NCBI GenBank assembly: GCA_947487765.1
Contig: CANKXO010000001.1
Span: 1-64,000 of the forward strand
Reading direction: 5' to 3'
Length of the DNA: 64,000 bases
Source of the DNA: an uncultured Pseudomonadales bacterium
GTDB taxonomy: Bacteria; Pseudomonadota; Gammaproteobacteria; Pseudomonadales; Cellvibrionaceae
The notes beneath the pieces were generated by a model. It was given only the letters and a program-made list of their open reading frames with translations. It was not told the DNA's origin and did not search any database. A program made the translations under genes and the position numbers. Every line of letters begins with the position of its first letter. The first letter of the stretch is position 1. Positions 9,805 to 19,264 of the stretch are shown here, piece after piece.

Positions 9805-10734
9805 CTAATTGGTTACCATATTGTTGGAACCAAAATACATGACGTGATTTCGTTTCGATTTAATATCTTTCGCCGATACTTGAATTGAAGCAGAGTCAAG
9901 CAGGGTATGTTCATGTGTTTTTACCCACTCATCTGCTGGTTGCAGAGTTGAGGTATAGAAGGTGGTTTCAGGTACGAGGTAATGGTGAGGGATAGCCACT
10001 TTTGCACCTGATTTTTTAAATACTTCATCTGCTTGCTTATAGCTAAGAATATGTTCTGAACCATCAACCGGTACAAAAATCATATCGACCTTACCCACCT
10101 GATCCCAAACCTCTTTAGGTGGGTTAGGTCTATTATCTCCCCACATTAATAATTTAAGGCCGCCGGTTTCAATAACAAACATCGTGTTGTCAAAATGGCG
10201 CGCATTCGTTGGTGGGCATATATTCTCACGTCCTTCAAATTGCTTAACTGCTTCGGTCCAATTAACTGAGCCAGACGCTACACACTGGTGTTTATCAGCT
10301 ATGCCTCTTATTTTTACATCGCCAAGACTAAATGAACCTGCCATACGATCCAGCAACATATTGGCATCAATTTTATCAATAGCATCATGATCAAAGTGCG
10401 CATGCGAAGACATCCCTATATCGACGTCAATCTTCGGAAAATCCATTCGGTACCATAATCCCCAAGCGCCTGATGGGTCATTACGCCATGGATCAACAAT
10501 AATACTAATACCCCGTGGTGAGGTAATACGGAAAGATGAATTACTGAAAAAATCAATGCCGACTTTACCCGTATCAACTTGTGTGCCGCCTTTATTTTGA
10601 ACGTCAATAATACGATTATTATTTTTACCCGATTTCCAGGTATCAAGGCCCGAGCTAAAGGCCCCATTGGCTGCACCACCAACGACGCCAAGAGTAATGA
10701 GTCCAGTAAGGACCAGTCTATTGTTGATTTTCAT
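9805..10734 (-). CDS. Exported metallo-beta-lactamase-fold hydrolase (UlaG-like/UPF0173-like)
   Basis: A 309-residue protein with an N-terminal signal sequence (MKINNRLVLTGLITLGVVGGAANGA). The MBL-fold metal motif SHAHFDHD lies near residue 110, and later metal residues are in MWGDN near 195 and IPHHY near 253. The overall pattern is that of the UlaG-type branch of the fold, not of true beta-lactamases. The substrate is unknown. AGGAAAGG lies just before the ATG. It is followed at once by the hupE-like gene. An exported form of this fold is less common than the cytosolic lactonases. Confidence 0.75.
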   Translation of the reverse strand: MKINNRLVLTGLITLGVVGGAANGAFSSGLDTWKSGKNNNRIIDVQNKGGTQVDTGKVGIDFFSNSSFRITSPRGISIIVDPWRNDPSGAWGLWYRMDFPKIDVDIGMSSHAHFDHDAIDKIDANMLLDRMAGSFSLGDVKIRGIADKHQCVASGSVNWTEAVKQFEGRENICPPTNARHFDNTMFVIETGGLKLLMWGDNRPNPPKEVWDQVGKVDMIFVPVDGSEHILSYKQADEVFKKSGAKVAIPHHYLVPETTFYTSTLQPADEWVKTHEHTLLDSASIQVSAKDIKSKRNHVMYFGSNNMVTN

Positions 10735-11070
10735 TCGCCTTTCCTCTTAAAGTTGTTATTGTTTTTTATGAATTTACAAGGCTTGGAATTAAGGATTGCA
10801 GTATCAAATCAGCCAAGACCGAATATTTCAGGACTTAATACACTCGCCATAGCTATATTATTCTTATTCAATACCATAATATTTGAAGGGCACTTTGTCC
10901 TTGTAATACCGTCCTTGTAATACCTCTTTATTTATATACTTAAATGGTGCGGAGCATTAACCAATAGTAATGAGGCATTTTTTATAATAAGTGGCGAGGC
11001 GGCAAATAGAAATCAGGGGAATATATGAGGGTAATAGGGGGGAATTCCCCCCATTAAAATGGGTGGATGG
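10735..11070. other. Intergenic region with a 14-base tandem repeat and a GC palindrome
   Basis: This gap lies between two minus-strand genes. GTCCTTGTAATACC occurs twice in tandem at 10897-10924. A perfect palindrome of six G, AATT and six C lies at 11037-11052, just past the 3' end of the LuxR-type gene. It has no T run on the minus strand, so it is only a weak candidate terminator. The upstream part should hold the promoter for the MBL-fold gene, but I cannot pick a convincing one. Confidence 0.5.
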
Positions 11071-12030
11071 TTAATCGAAGAACGATGCTAGATGTGTATT
11101 TAAGCTTGTGGATTGATTTTGTAAGCCCATTTTCTTGCGGATATTAGCTCGATGATAATCGACGGTTGAGGTGGCAATATTCAAGGAGTCGGCAATCTCT
11201 TTAGTTTTTTTACCTTGTCGGATGAGGTTGGCCACTTGAATTTCTGCACGGGTTAGATCAGAAAAATTTTGTACTAATTCACTAGAAAATTTTGAAGTGA
11301 TATTGTTAAGGCTAGATTCTACCAAGTCTAAATAATACGTTGTTTTAACATTTTTAATACTTTTTTTGGCCTTGTGTAGGTTAGGAATAATTAACTCATT
11401 AATATTGGCCAACATAGAAGACTCCAGTGTCTTTTTAGTGGCTTCATGTTCATTTAGTAACACTTTTAAAGCGGTATTAGTTTCCTGTAAGTGCTGTGTT
11501 CTTTGTTCTACAATATCTTCCAAATCTAATTTGATGGCGATCAATTGTGATTCAATAGTTTTCCGCTCTTCAATTTCTACAATTAGCTTTAAATCGCTTT
11601 CGATAATATTTTTAAATTGTACGATAAGCTCTCTACACTCAATAGCATGATTTTGAGTGCTAGTATCAAGCACACAAATAGTGCCAAAAGGCTCTCCGTT
11701 GGGCCATAGTAAAGGGTAACCCAAATAAAAACTCATTCCTTGTTTTAAGTCTGGATTATGGTCCCAGACAGGGTCTTTAAGTGCATCTGGGACTAATAAA
11801 GCATCACCTGTTCTAATGACGGTTTCGCAATATAAGCCTGACTCGGAACATTGGTCTCCAGGCTTCCAGGCATTACCTTCTGATGTACTGCTTACAAAAA
11901 CACTCATGGCTTTAGTCGGTTCAAGTCGCATAATTAAGCCGGCTGGTGTATTGGTTGTTTTTGCCATTAGGTCAATGACTTTTTGCCAGCTGGCCATTGT
12001 ATGACTGGGAATGTGATATGTAGAGTTCAT
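11071..12030 (-). CDS. GAF-domain LuxR-type transcriptional regulator
   Basis: A 319-residue protein. A GAF-type sensor fills residues 10-150 (DPVWDHNP, FYLGYPLLWPNGEPFGTICVLD), a coiled coil covers about 155-215 (VEQRTQHLQETNTALK), and a LuxR-type helix-turn-helix lies at about 250-310 (LTRAEIQVANLIRQGKKTKEIADSLNIATS in relatives, with TVDYHRANIRKKMGL). The GAF domain should bind a small ligand or sense redox. The closest general type is the GAF-linked LuxR regulators of marine bacteria, whose ligands are unknown. It stands alone between two long gaps, so its targets cannot be named. Confidence 0.8.
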   Translation of the reverse strand: MNSTYHIPSHTMASWQKVIDLMAKTTNTPAGLIMRLEPTKAMSVFVSSTSEGNAWKPGDQCSESGLYCETVIRTGDALLVPDALKDPVWDHNPDLKQGMSFYLGYPLLWPNGEPFGTICVLDTSTQNHAIECRELIVQFKNIIESDLKLIVEIEERKTIESQLIAIKLDLEDIVEQRTQHLQETNTALKVLLNEHEATKKTLESSMLANINELIIPNLHKAKKSIKNVKTTYYLDLVESSLNNITSKFSSELVQNFSDLTRAEIQVANLIRQGKKTKEIADSLNIATSTVDYHRANIRKKMGLQNQSTSLNTHLASFFD

Positions 12031-12524
12031 TATTTGTATTCTTTTTCTCTATTTTGATTATTGGTTATCTCGTGATGTAGTTTACTGCCATTTTTAATGA
12101 TAACTCGATTAAAATATTTTAGTTGTATCCTCTTTTAACTACTCAATAAAAATATTAACCCGTGTATAGATTAGTTTATCTTCGAGGCAAGTTAAACGCC
12201 AGTCATCAATCCATGTAATTATCTAGCTCGACGTTGATAATGTATTGGTTTGCAGTTTTTACAAGGTATACAGGTTTATATGATGAAAGTTTTAATTACA
12301 AGCTAGGATCTTATGTATGGTAAAGAAAAGGGCGTATGAGATTTGGTTCTATCTAAACTCGACAAATGTCTGTGTAGAGCAGTTTAGTATGCGGGCCACT
12401 CTTGAGAGGCGCGTGAATGTGTCGCCGGTAATATTTTTTATCCTTCCTCTTTTTATTTTCGTCCTTCTAATATATAAAGTATTTTCCAGTTTTATCAGCA
12501 AGATTTATGAATTTATAGTTCTAT
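12031..12524. other. Intergenic region, no supported gene
   Basis: About 490 AT-rich bases. An open frame at 12317-12541 on the plus strand would encode 74 residues ending in a hydrophobic stretch. It has no good ribosome site, is low in complexity and overlaps the end of the AraC gene, so I do not call it. The promoter of the LuxR-type gene should lie near 12040-12150. Confidence 0.5.
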
Positions 12525-13430
12525 TCATTTTGTTATATTAGTTTCGGTTTGTGGATTAGAAAAATAATAAGAAGGAGATGAGCCAAATTGTTTTTTAAAA
12601 AAGCGAGAGAAGTAGAGCGGGTCTTCAAAGCCTAGGTCTATGGCGACTTCCTTAATAGATTTTTGTCCTGACCTCAGTTCGACCCGCGCAGCGATTGCAA
12701 TGCGCTCATTGATAGCCTGTAAGACCGTTTGCCCTAACTCAGCTTTGAGGTGTCGATTGAGTTTTGCAGGTGTTACTCCCAACTGATCGCTAAAAAATTC
12801 TAAATCTTTTCGGTCGAGGTAGTGCTTCTCTAATAGGTCTTGGAACTGTAATACGAGGTCAGATATTCGGGTCTTTTGGAGGGCTTCGTCTGCGCCATTT
12901 TCAATATGCCTTAATTTGTAGTCAGCGGCTTGTAGCAGTAGCGAGCGTAGGCTATTGATTGCACGTTCTTCTGTAAAGAGGCTTTGTGATTGTACGATTT
13001 CTCTCAGCTCTTCAAATCTGTGTCGCAGTAACGGCCACTCCTGTTCAGGCAGTGTAATTTGAGGCTGCCCTGATATCCGGTTGAAGACAACCCCATCACA
13101 GTATACTTCGGTACGTTTCACTTTAACGCAGAAAAAATCGTGATGAAATCCTAGGGATATCAGCTTGGCTGTATTATCGAAAGTTACCTGTTCTGTCAGG
13201 GATAAAGCTAAAAGTTGCCCAGCTTCAATCCGCAGTTGCCGGTGATCCAGAGTGATATCAGTCGCTCCATCTTCTACAAAATATAAGCGATACAGGTTGG
13301 TTGGGTAGTCTGGTGGCGTACCAGTAGCTGCCTGAATAGTTAGCAGGGGGTTATTATTGACTGCTTGTTCACCTGTCTCTTGTTTATATAAATAAGCAAT
13401 AGTGTCAGAAGAGTCATTAGGTGTTGTCAT
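12525..13430 (-). CDS. AraC family transcriptional regulator
   Basis: A 301-residue protein with a variable N-terminal sensor half and a C-terminal AraC DNA-binding domain. The domain has two helix-turn-helix units: LEFFSDQLGVTPAKLNRHLK and the consensus IKEVAIDLGFEDPLYFSRFFKKQFG. It is divergent from a SnoaL-like gene, a YqhD-type reductase and a rhodanese, with a shared 150-base control region. In E. coli the AraC-type YqhC activates yqhD in response to aldehydes. The same job is a fair inference here, but the N-terminal half does not look like YqhC to me. Confidence 0.85.
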   Translation of the reverse strand: MTTPNDSSDTIAYLYKQETGEQAVNNNPLLTIQAATGTPPDYPTNLYRLYFVEDGATDITLDHRQLRIEAGQLLALSLTEQVTFDNTAKLISLGFHHDFFCVKVKRTEVYCDGVVFNRISGQPQITLPEQEWPLLRHRFEELREIVQSQSLFTEERAINSLRSLLLQAADYKLRHIENGADEALQKTRISDLVLQFQDLLEKHYLDRKDLEFFSDQLGVTPAKLNRHLKAELGQTVLQAINERIAIAARVELRSGQKSIKEVAIDLGFEDPLYFSRFFKKQFGSSPSYYFSNPQTETNITK

Positions 13431-13581
13431 GCGCTCGTACTTTAGGTTTTGTCCATATACTTCTTAAAATAGTGTATGGAGTCTTTTCATAGCAAAAGCT
13501 ATATTTTCCTCCTGCCACACACTAATAATATCAGTGATGTGTATCTATATTAGTCGTATTTTACATAAATTCAGGAGTTTT

Positions 13582-14055
13582 ATGAGAATGAAGTTGTATC
13601 AATCTATTTCAGCTATAAGCATTTTGTTAAGTCTCATTTTAACAAGTAATGTCCATGCTTCAGGAAAAGGTGATCATACCAAGGCTGTGGATGCAATTGC
13701 AGCAGTCAATCAACAGCTTGAGGTCGCTCTCAGTACCGCTGATCCTGCCAAAGCCACCTCGATTTATACACGAGATGGGCAATTGCTGCCACCTAATAGC
13801 AAAATAATTTCAGGTACAGATAACATTTATGCATATTGGCAGGCTGCTTTTACAGCGGGTGTTAAAGGGGCTGAGCTTGAAACCATTGAACTTAATATAC
13901 AGGGTGATACAGCGGTTGAAATCGGAAGTTATGTGCTGCACGGTGAAGAAAAGATGCTTATTGATGAAGGTAAATACCTGATTTATTGGAAAAAAGAAGG
14001 TACAAATTGGAAGTATCACCGCGATATGTGGAGTAGTGTGCTGGCCCCACAATAA
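13582..14055 (+). CDS. Exported SnoaL-like/DUF4440 protein
   Basis: About 157 residues. A signal peptide (MRMKLYQSISAISILLSLIL, cleavage after VHA) precedes a SnoaL/DUF4440-like fold: AIAAVNQQLEVALSTADPAKATSIYT, then WKYHRDMWSS at the end. I prefer ATG 13582 or 13588 over the upstream 13534 because AGGAG lies at 13573-13577 and the signal peptide then starts properly. Such exported proteins are often found near oxidoreductases and may bind small hydrophobic molecules; no reaction can be named. It comes first in the YqhD cluster. Confidence 0.75.
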   Translation: MRMKLYQSISAISILLSLILTSNVHASGKGDHTKAVDAIAAVNQQLEVALSTADPAKATSIYTRDGQLLPPNSKIISGTDNIYAYWQAAFTAGVKGAELETIELNIQGDTAVEIGSYVLHGEEKMLIDEGKYLIYWKKEGTNWKYHRDMWSSVLAPQ

Positions 14056-14178
14056 GGCGCAAGTGTTAAATCGAAATTAGATGCATTACTCGGTGCGGAC
14101 TAAGATACCGTGTAATGTATCAATTAATTGAAAGTGTCGACATTATAGTTCAGGCGCAGATGAGAAATAGAGACAAGT

Positions 14179-15339
14179 ATGAACAATTTTAATTTCTACA
14201 ATCCAACAAAAATTATTTTTGGTCAAGATCGGCTTAATGAGCTGGATACTTTAATTGATCAAGGCGCCAATGTGCTTATTCTTTATGGTAAGGGTTCAGT
14301 AAAAAAAACGGGCGTGTTGGATAAGGTTATTGCAGCACTTGGCCAGAGAAAAGTGATTGAGTTCGGTGGTATTGAGCCTAATCCCAGTTACGAAACTTTG
14401 GCAAAGGCGGTCGATTTAGTAAAGGCTGAGGGTATTGATTTTCTTTTGGGTGTCGGTGGTGGTTCTGTGATGGATGGAACAAAATTTGTCGCAATGGCTG
14501 CTCAGTATGACGGTAAAAATACAGAGATTTTATTGCGCTCGGGAGTCGCGAATGCGACGGTCAAACGTGCTATTCCGCTTGGCCTCATCGCTACTTTACC
14601 TGCTACGGGTTCTGAGATGAATTCATTTGGGGTTATTACTCACAACGCTGCAAAATATGCTTTTTCTAGTCCACACGTATTCCCAACATTCTCGTTGTTA
14701 GATCCTTCTCTAACGTTTACATTGCCCGCTATTCAAGTGGCTAATGGTGTTGTTGATGCTTTTGTTCATACCGTTGAACAGTATGTTACTCAGCCAGTTG
14801 ATGCACGTTTTCAAGATAGAACTGCTGAAGGAATTTTAAAAACACTGATCGAAATTGGTAGGAAAACTGTCGATAATCCAACAGATTACGATGCAAGAGC
14901 TAACCTTGTCTGGTGTGCGACGAATGCATTGAATGGTCTTGTTGGTGCAGGTGTTCCTCAAGATTGGGCAACCCATATGATCGGCCATGAATTAACCGCT
15001 ATGTTTGATATCGATCATGCTCAGACCTTAGCCATTGTATTACCTTCTTTATGGCGTATTCGGACAGCTAAAAAGCATGACAAGCTCTTACAGTATGCGA
15101 GAAGAGTATGGGATATTGATGAGGCCGATGAAGATAAAGCGATTTCTATAGCGATTTTAAAGACAGAGGAATTTTTTGAAAGTCTTGGTATTAAAACCAA
15201 ACTCTCTGCTTATGGTGTTGAGAAAAATCATATTGAAAATATCGTTGATGCACTCAAAAAAAATGGTCGGGATTCACTTTCTGAAACCGGTGATTTAGAT
15301 TTGGATATATCAAGAACCATATTAAATCATGCATATTAA
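14179..15339 (+). CDS. yqhD: NADPH-dependent aldehyde reductase, YqhD type (iron-containing ADH family)
   Basis: A 386-residue protein collinear with E. coli YqhD, sharing MNNFNF at the start, KGSVKKTGVLDKV, FGGIEPNPSYETL, VGGGSVMDGTKF and GVPQDWATHM. The metal ligands are D193, H197, H266 and H280. The GGGS nucleotide loop is intact. YqhD reduces short-chain aldehydes, including acrolein, glyoxal-like and lipid-peroxidation products, with NADPH. It lies behind a divergent AraC regulator and is followed 48 bases later by a rhodanese. This suggests an aldehyde or oxidative stress cluster. Confidence 0.93.
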   Translation: MNNFNFYNPTKIIFGQDRLNELDTLIDQGANVLILYGKGSVKKTGVLDKVIAALGQRKVIEFGGIEPNPSYETLAKAVDLVKAEGIDFLLGVGGGSVMDGTKFVAMAAQYDGKNTEILLRSGVANATVKRAIPLGLIATLPATGSEMNSFGVITHNAAKYAFSSPHVFPTFSLLDPSLTFTLPAIQVANGVVDAFVHTVEQYVTQPVDARFQDRTAEGILKTLIEIGRKTVDNPTDYDARANLVWCATNALNGLVGAGVPQDWATHMIGHELTAMFDIDHAQTLAIVLPSLWRIRTAKKHDKLLQYARRVWDIDEADEDKAISIAILKTEEFFESLGIKTKLSAYGVEKNHIENIVDALKKNGRDSLSETGDLDLDISRTILNHAY

Positions 15340-15387
15340 ATGCAGGTTTTTATTTGCTCCGATAATATTATTTAAGAAGGAAAAACA

Positions 15388-16260
15388 ATGTCTCTTAAAT
15401 CTAATGCTTCACCTCTTATTTCAGTCGATCAGCTGAATCAGAAGTTAGATAATCCCAACGTAAAGATTTTTGATGTTCGTGGCAAATGGAATGGTTCTGT
15501 CAGTGATGCTTTTAATGAATACTCTCAAGGTCATATTAAAGGGGCAAGTTTTCTTGATTGGATGTATCATTTTTTAGAGCCTGATGTCTCGATTAATATT
15601 GCGCCGGTTGCTTCCAAAGAAAATGCTCAACGTTCTTTCGAAGCTTTAGATATTTCTGCGGATGACCTTGTCGTTCTTTATGATGATTACGATCACATGC
15701 TTGCCGGCCGTATCTGGTGGGCCATGCGTTATTGGGGTTTCGATAATGTAAAAGTGCTCAATGGTGGCTGGAAAAAATGGCAAGCCGAAGGGATGCCTAT
15801 TGCTAAAGCAGAAGTGGGATCTGCTTCAATGAGTGCGCCAAGCTCAAAAGCAATTTTTCCTGTGTCAGAGCTAAGAAGCTTATTGAGAGTGAGTTTGGAT
15901 GAGGTTATTAATCTAAAAGATAGTGATTGTTTGGTGGATGCCCGAGGACCTATTAATTACGGTGGTAAACCTGATGATCCTCGAACAGGCCATATACCTG
16001 GCGCAATTAATATTTCTTTTCGGGCAGTGCTTGATGAAGCAACGGGCTTATTTAAATCGGATTCAGAATTGAAGGACGTTTTTAGCTCACATATCAATGA
16101 TCTTCAAAATGCATCAATTATTTCGTCCTGTGGTTCGGGTTATGCAGGGACTATTATATTGCTGGCTCTCTATCAAATCGGTATAGAGGCCCCTTTATTT
16201 GATGACTCTTTTGCTGTTTGGAAAATGGATGAAGAAAGGTTGGTGGAGCAAACTTTATAA
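15388..16260 (+). CDS. Two-domain rhodanese (sulfurtransferase)
   Basis: A 290-residue protein with two tandem rhodanese domains. The first (residues 10-140: FDVRGKWNG, GHIKGASFLDW) is the non-catalytic one. The second (150-285: LVDARGPINYGG, GHIPGAINISF) has the active loop CGSGYAG near residue 250. That loop fits the thiosulfate or 3-mercaptopyruvate sulfurtransferase class (E. coli SseA has CGSGVTA). AAGAAGGAAAAAC precedes the ATG. Its position after the YqhD gene suggests co-transcription and a role in thiol or cyanide handling. Confidence 0.88.
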   Translation: MSLKSNASPLISVDQLNQKLDNPNVKIFDVRGKWNGSVSDAFNEYSQGHIKGASFLDWMYHFLEPDVSINIAPVASKENAQRSFEALDISADDLVVLYDDYDHMLAGRIWWAMRYWGFDNVKVLNGGWKKWQAEGMPIAKAEVGSASMSAPSSKAIFPVSELRSLLRVSLDEVINLKDSDCLVDARGPINYGGKPDDPRTGHIPGAINISFRAVLDEATGLFKSDSELKDVFSSHINDLQNASIISSCGSGYAGTIILLALYQIGIEAPLFDDSFAVWKMDEERLVEQTL

Positions 16261-16665
16261 CGTTAATCATTTTATAAATTTAGGTGAACATAGATTCTTA
16301 TTAAGTAATTTGTTAGCGTATAAATAGCGTAGTTTTAAATGCTATATAACCGTCTTTATGGCGGTTTTTTCATATTAAAATCATGCAAATCGAAATATAG
16401 ATTCTTAAATGACTGGCTGGTAATTAGCCTTATAGGGCCGGAAATGAGGCTTAGATGAACTTATGCTAGATAGTCCATCAATTATAACTAAAAAATTTCC
16501 TTTTTAACGTTTTGATTTTATTAAGTTATTTATTTCTTAAATCTAAAAGAGAATTAAGTACGTATTATCCGGTTGGCGTGGGTTTCTTGTAAAACAGTTT
16601 AGATTGTCTATGCTTTCATTAGATATGATTGTTAACAGCAGTAGAAAGCGGTGGAGAGTAATCTT
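16261..16665. other. Intergenic region upstream of the chemoreceptor gene
   Basis: About 400 AT-rich bases. A terminator-like hairpin for the YqhD cluster lies at 16348-16370. The rest should contain the promoter for the PAS chemoreceptor, but I see no clear sigma-28 or sigma-70 site and no repeat. Confidence 0.5.
16348..16370 (+). terminator. Probable terminator after the rhodanese gene
   Basis: AACCGTC pairs with GGCGGTT (one T-G pair) around a short loop, followed by TTTT and CAT. It lies about 90 bases past the rhodanese stop codon. Confidence 0.65.
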
Positions 16666-17991
16666 GTGTTTAATTTTTTGACCAAAGCTAAAGAGACGGA
16701 AATCAAAGAGACATCAAAGGATAATGATGTAATAGTAGATGCTATCTATAAATCTATGGCGGTGATTGAATTTACGCCAGACGGAATTATCCAGGCGGCA
16801 AATCAGAATTTTTTAAATACGGTTGGCTATAGCTTGTCGGATATTGAAGGAAAACACCACAGCATATTCTGTGATGATAGTTTGTCAAAAAGCGCTGAAT
16901 ACAAGGATTTTTGGAAAAAGCTAGCTAATGGTGAATTGATATCGGGTGAATTTAAGCGTCGCCATAGTGATGGCAGTGATCTCTGGTTGGAAGCGTCGTA
17001 TAACCCTATTCGTGATAGTGAAGGCAATATTGTCAAAATTGTTAAATTTGCATCTGATGTTACTGAGAAGTTATCTTGTTTTAAGGATACTCAAAGCCTT
17101 CACGATGCCCTTAATTTATCGGTTGCTGTGATCGAATTTAATTTAGACGGTACAGTAATAAAGGCCAATAATAACTTTTGTAATGCGACAGGTTATTCAT
17201 TAGATAACCTTGTAGGTAAGCACCATAGAATTTTTTGTAAAGAGGAGTATGCCAGTTCAAGTGATTATGCTGCGTTTTGGAATCGCTTGAATAAAGGTGA
17301 AGCTTTTGGTGGGCGTTTTGAGCGTATAAAGGCTACTGGTGAACCTTTGTGGTTAGAAGCGACTTATAATCCAATCCGCAATGAGCAAGGCGAGGTATAT
17401 AAGATTGTAAAATTTGCCTCTGATATTACAGAAAGAGTTGTGCGTTTACATCAGGATGCTGAAAGTGCCATTAAAGCACATGAATTAGCGATTGAGACAG
17501 ATTCAACCGCTGAAAAGGGGTCTGAAGTTATTCATAAAGCAGTGCAAGAAATGAATAATATTTCTAAAATGATCACAGAATCAGCCGAAACGGTAAGTGA
17601 CTTGGCAAACCAGTCAGAACAAATTACCAATATTGTGAATACTATTCGCGGTATTGCTGAACAAACTAATTTGCTTGCATTGAATGCGGCTATTGAAGCA
17701 GCTAGAGCGGGTGATCAAGGTCGAGGCTTTGCTGTTGTTGCAGATGAAGTGCGTCAGTTGGCCGGTCGCACCAGTATTTCGACGCAAGAAATCTCTGAGA
17801 TGATTGAAAAAATTCAGACTCTGACAGGTTCTGCTATTACCAGCATGACAACCTGTCAATCACAGTCTGTATCAGGTGTTGAACTTGCTGGGCAAGCTGG
17901 TGATGTGATCACCGAAATTAAAGGGAAGCTGACCGAAGTCGTTAATGCGGTCAGTGTCTTTTCAGATAAGAAGGATGCTCTTGATCAATAG
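16666..17991 (+). CDS. Soluble PAS-PAS methyl-accepting chemotaxis protein (BdlA-like)
   Basis: About 441 residues with no membrane segment. PAS domains lie at about 25-140 and 145-260 (both contain GKHH, FWK/FWN, LWLEA and YNPIR, and end in VKFASDVTE or VKFASDITE), then a short MCP signalling domain with the conserved tip [19 protein letters not shown]. This layout and many motifs match Pseudomonas aeruginosa BdlA, which controls biofilm dispersion and is cut between its PAS domains. GTG 16666 is preferred because GGAGAG lies nine bases upstream; GTG 16651 is the alternative. PAS ligands may be haem or flavin; this is not shown. Confidence 0.85.
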   Translation: MFNFLTKAKETEIKETSKDNDVIVDAIYKSMAVIEFTPDGIIQAANQNFLNTVGYSLSDIEGKHHSIFCDDSLSKSAEYKDFWKKLANGELISGEFKRRHSDGSDLWLEASYNPIRDSEGNIVKIVKFASDVTEKLSCFKDTQSLHDALNLSVAVIEFNLDGTVIKANNNFCNATGYSLDNLVGKHHRIFCKEEYASSSDYAAFWNRLNKGEAFGGRFERIKATGEPLWLEATYNPIRNEQGEVYKIVKFASDITERVVRLHQDAESAIKAHELAIETDSTAEKGSEVIHKAVQEMNNISKMITESAETVSDLANQSEQITNIVNTIRGIAEQTNLLALNAAIEAARAGDQGRGFAVVADEVRQLAGRTSISTQEISEMIEKIQTLTGSAITSMTTCQSQSVSGVELAGQAGDVITEIKGKLTEVVNAVSVFSDKKDALDQ

Positions 17992-18057
17992 TGAGTGGTC
18001 AAGCAATAAGTTGAGCAAGTACGAGGGCGGCAATGCCCTCATATTATTTCCACAAGC

Positions 18058-18645
18058 TTAATTTGTATATTCAAATACCCTAACGACTTCTTTTACTCCC
18101 CCTGTGTTACTCACAAGGTTTGCTGCGATATCGGCTTCTTGTTGTGTCAATAAGCCCATGAGATAGACAACGCCATCCTCAACAATGACTTTTACTCTAA
18201 GCCCTTTGATATTTTCATCGCCTAGTAAAACCGTTTTAACCTTAGTGCTTAGCCACGTATCGTTCGTTCGAGAGAGGAATGATGTATTACCTGTGATTTG
18301 TAGTTCGTTATAGGCCTGACGAACACCATTAACGTTACTGGCTGTTTGAGCAGCGAGTAAACGAAGTTCTTGAGTAGGTACTTGGCCTGTTAATAAAACA
18401 ATACCATTAAAACTCGTCACATTGATATTAGACTGTTTTAATTGGATGTCGGCTTTTCTGATGTTTACTCCGACGATGACTTGCAGGCGTTTGTCATCGA
18501 TATAAGTGCCGAGAGAACGTTGTCCTGGATCTGGCTGAATCGGTTCTTTTGTTGTTGAATCAACAATTGAGGTACAGCCATAGATGATAAACGTTATCAT
18601 CGTGAGCATTAAATATTTTATTGTTTTATTAATCGTGGTATTCAT
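18058..18645 (-). CDS. dolP: Outer membrane BON-domain lipoprotein DolP
   Basis: About 195 residues. A lipoprotein signal ends in IIYGC (cysteine near residue 24), followed by two BON domains (about 60-125 and 135-195: VTSFNGIVLLTGQVP and VIVEDGVVYLMGLL). DolP (formerly YraP) supports outer membrane integrity and BAM function. The start at 18645 gives a proper signal peptide; an upstream ATG at 18660 overlaps the diaA stop. It is the last gene of lpoA-yraN-diaA-dolP, as in E. coli. Confidence 0.92.
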   Translation of the reverse strand: MNTTINKTIKYLMLTMITFIIYGCTSIVDSTTKEPIQPDPGQRSLGTYIDDKRLQVIVGVNIRKADIQLKQSNINVTSFNGIVLLTGQVPTQELRLLAAQTASNVNGVRQAYNELQITGNTSFLSRTNDTWLSTKVKTVLLGDENIKGLRVKVIVEDGVVYLMGLLTQQEADIAANLVSNTGGVKEVVRVFEYTN

Positions 18646-18656
18646 AGATGTAAGTG

Positions 18657-19247
18657 TCACTCTATCGGTCCAAATAGTTGTTCATCAATTAAATCGCAAA
18701 GGCAAAAAATAATAAGTAAGTGAATTTCGTGAATGCGGCCACGAGAATTCGAAGGTACCCTAAGCTCTTTATCATTGACATCAAGTAGTGATGAAATGTT
18801 TCCTCCATCTCTACCATTCAACGCAATAATATGCATATTTTTTTCGTGGGCTGCTTGTATTGCCTGCACTAAATTCGAAGGATTACCGCTGGAAGTGAAT
18901 ATGATGAGTACATCATTTTCATTGCCTAATGCTTTAATTTCTTTACCAAAGACCTCATTAAAACTCTTTTCATTGGCGATGGCTGTAACATTAGTAAGAT
19001 CGCAACCAAGAGTAATTGCAGGTAAGCTAGGGCGCTCACGTTCAAAACGATTAATTAAACTATTACTGAATATCTGAGCAAGTGCTGCTGATGGGCCATT
19101 ACCACAAATGAGAATTTTCCCTCCGTTCAGTAGCGAATCAACCATGATATCGCCCGCAGCGAGAATGTCAGGGAAAAGAACTTCACCCGCATTCATTTTG
19201 GCTTCGACACTTTGTTGGAATAGTTTATAAAGGCGTTCTTCGGTCAT
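18657..19247 (-). CDS. diaA: DiaA/GmhA-like SIS-domain protein
   Basis: A 196-residue SIS-domain protein. GGKILICGNGPSAALAQ near residue 39 and IIFTSSGNPSNLVQAI near 114 are the phosphosugar-fold loops. Its place between yraN and dolP identifies it as DiaA, which binds DnaA and promotes timely replication initiation, rather than sedoheptulose-7-phosphate isomerase GmhA, a close relative. It starts 17 bases after the yraN stop and overlaps the upstream dolP ATG, so the genes are likely co-translated. Confidence 0.9.
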   Translation of the reverse strand: MTEERLYKLFQQSVEAKMNAGEVLFPDILAAGDIMVDSLLNGGKILICGNGPSAALAQIFSNSLINRFERERPSLPAITLGCDLTNVTAIANEKSFNEVFGKEIKALGNENDVLIIFTSSGNPSNLVQAIQAAHEKNMHIIALNGRDGGNISSLLDVNDKELRVPSNSRGRIHEIHLLIIFCLCDLIDEQLFGPIE

Positions 19248-19264
19248 AAAAATAAATCATATTG

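Noticed and set aside
12317-12541. Open frame of 74 residues with a hydrophobic end on the plus strand
   Set aside because: No ribosome site, low complexity and overlap with the AraC gene end; no family features.
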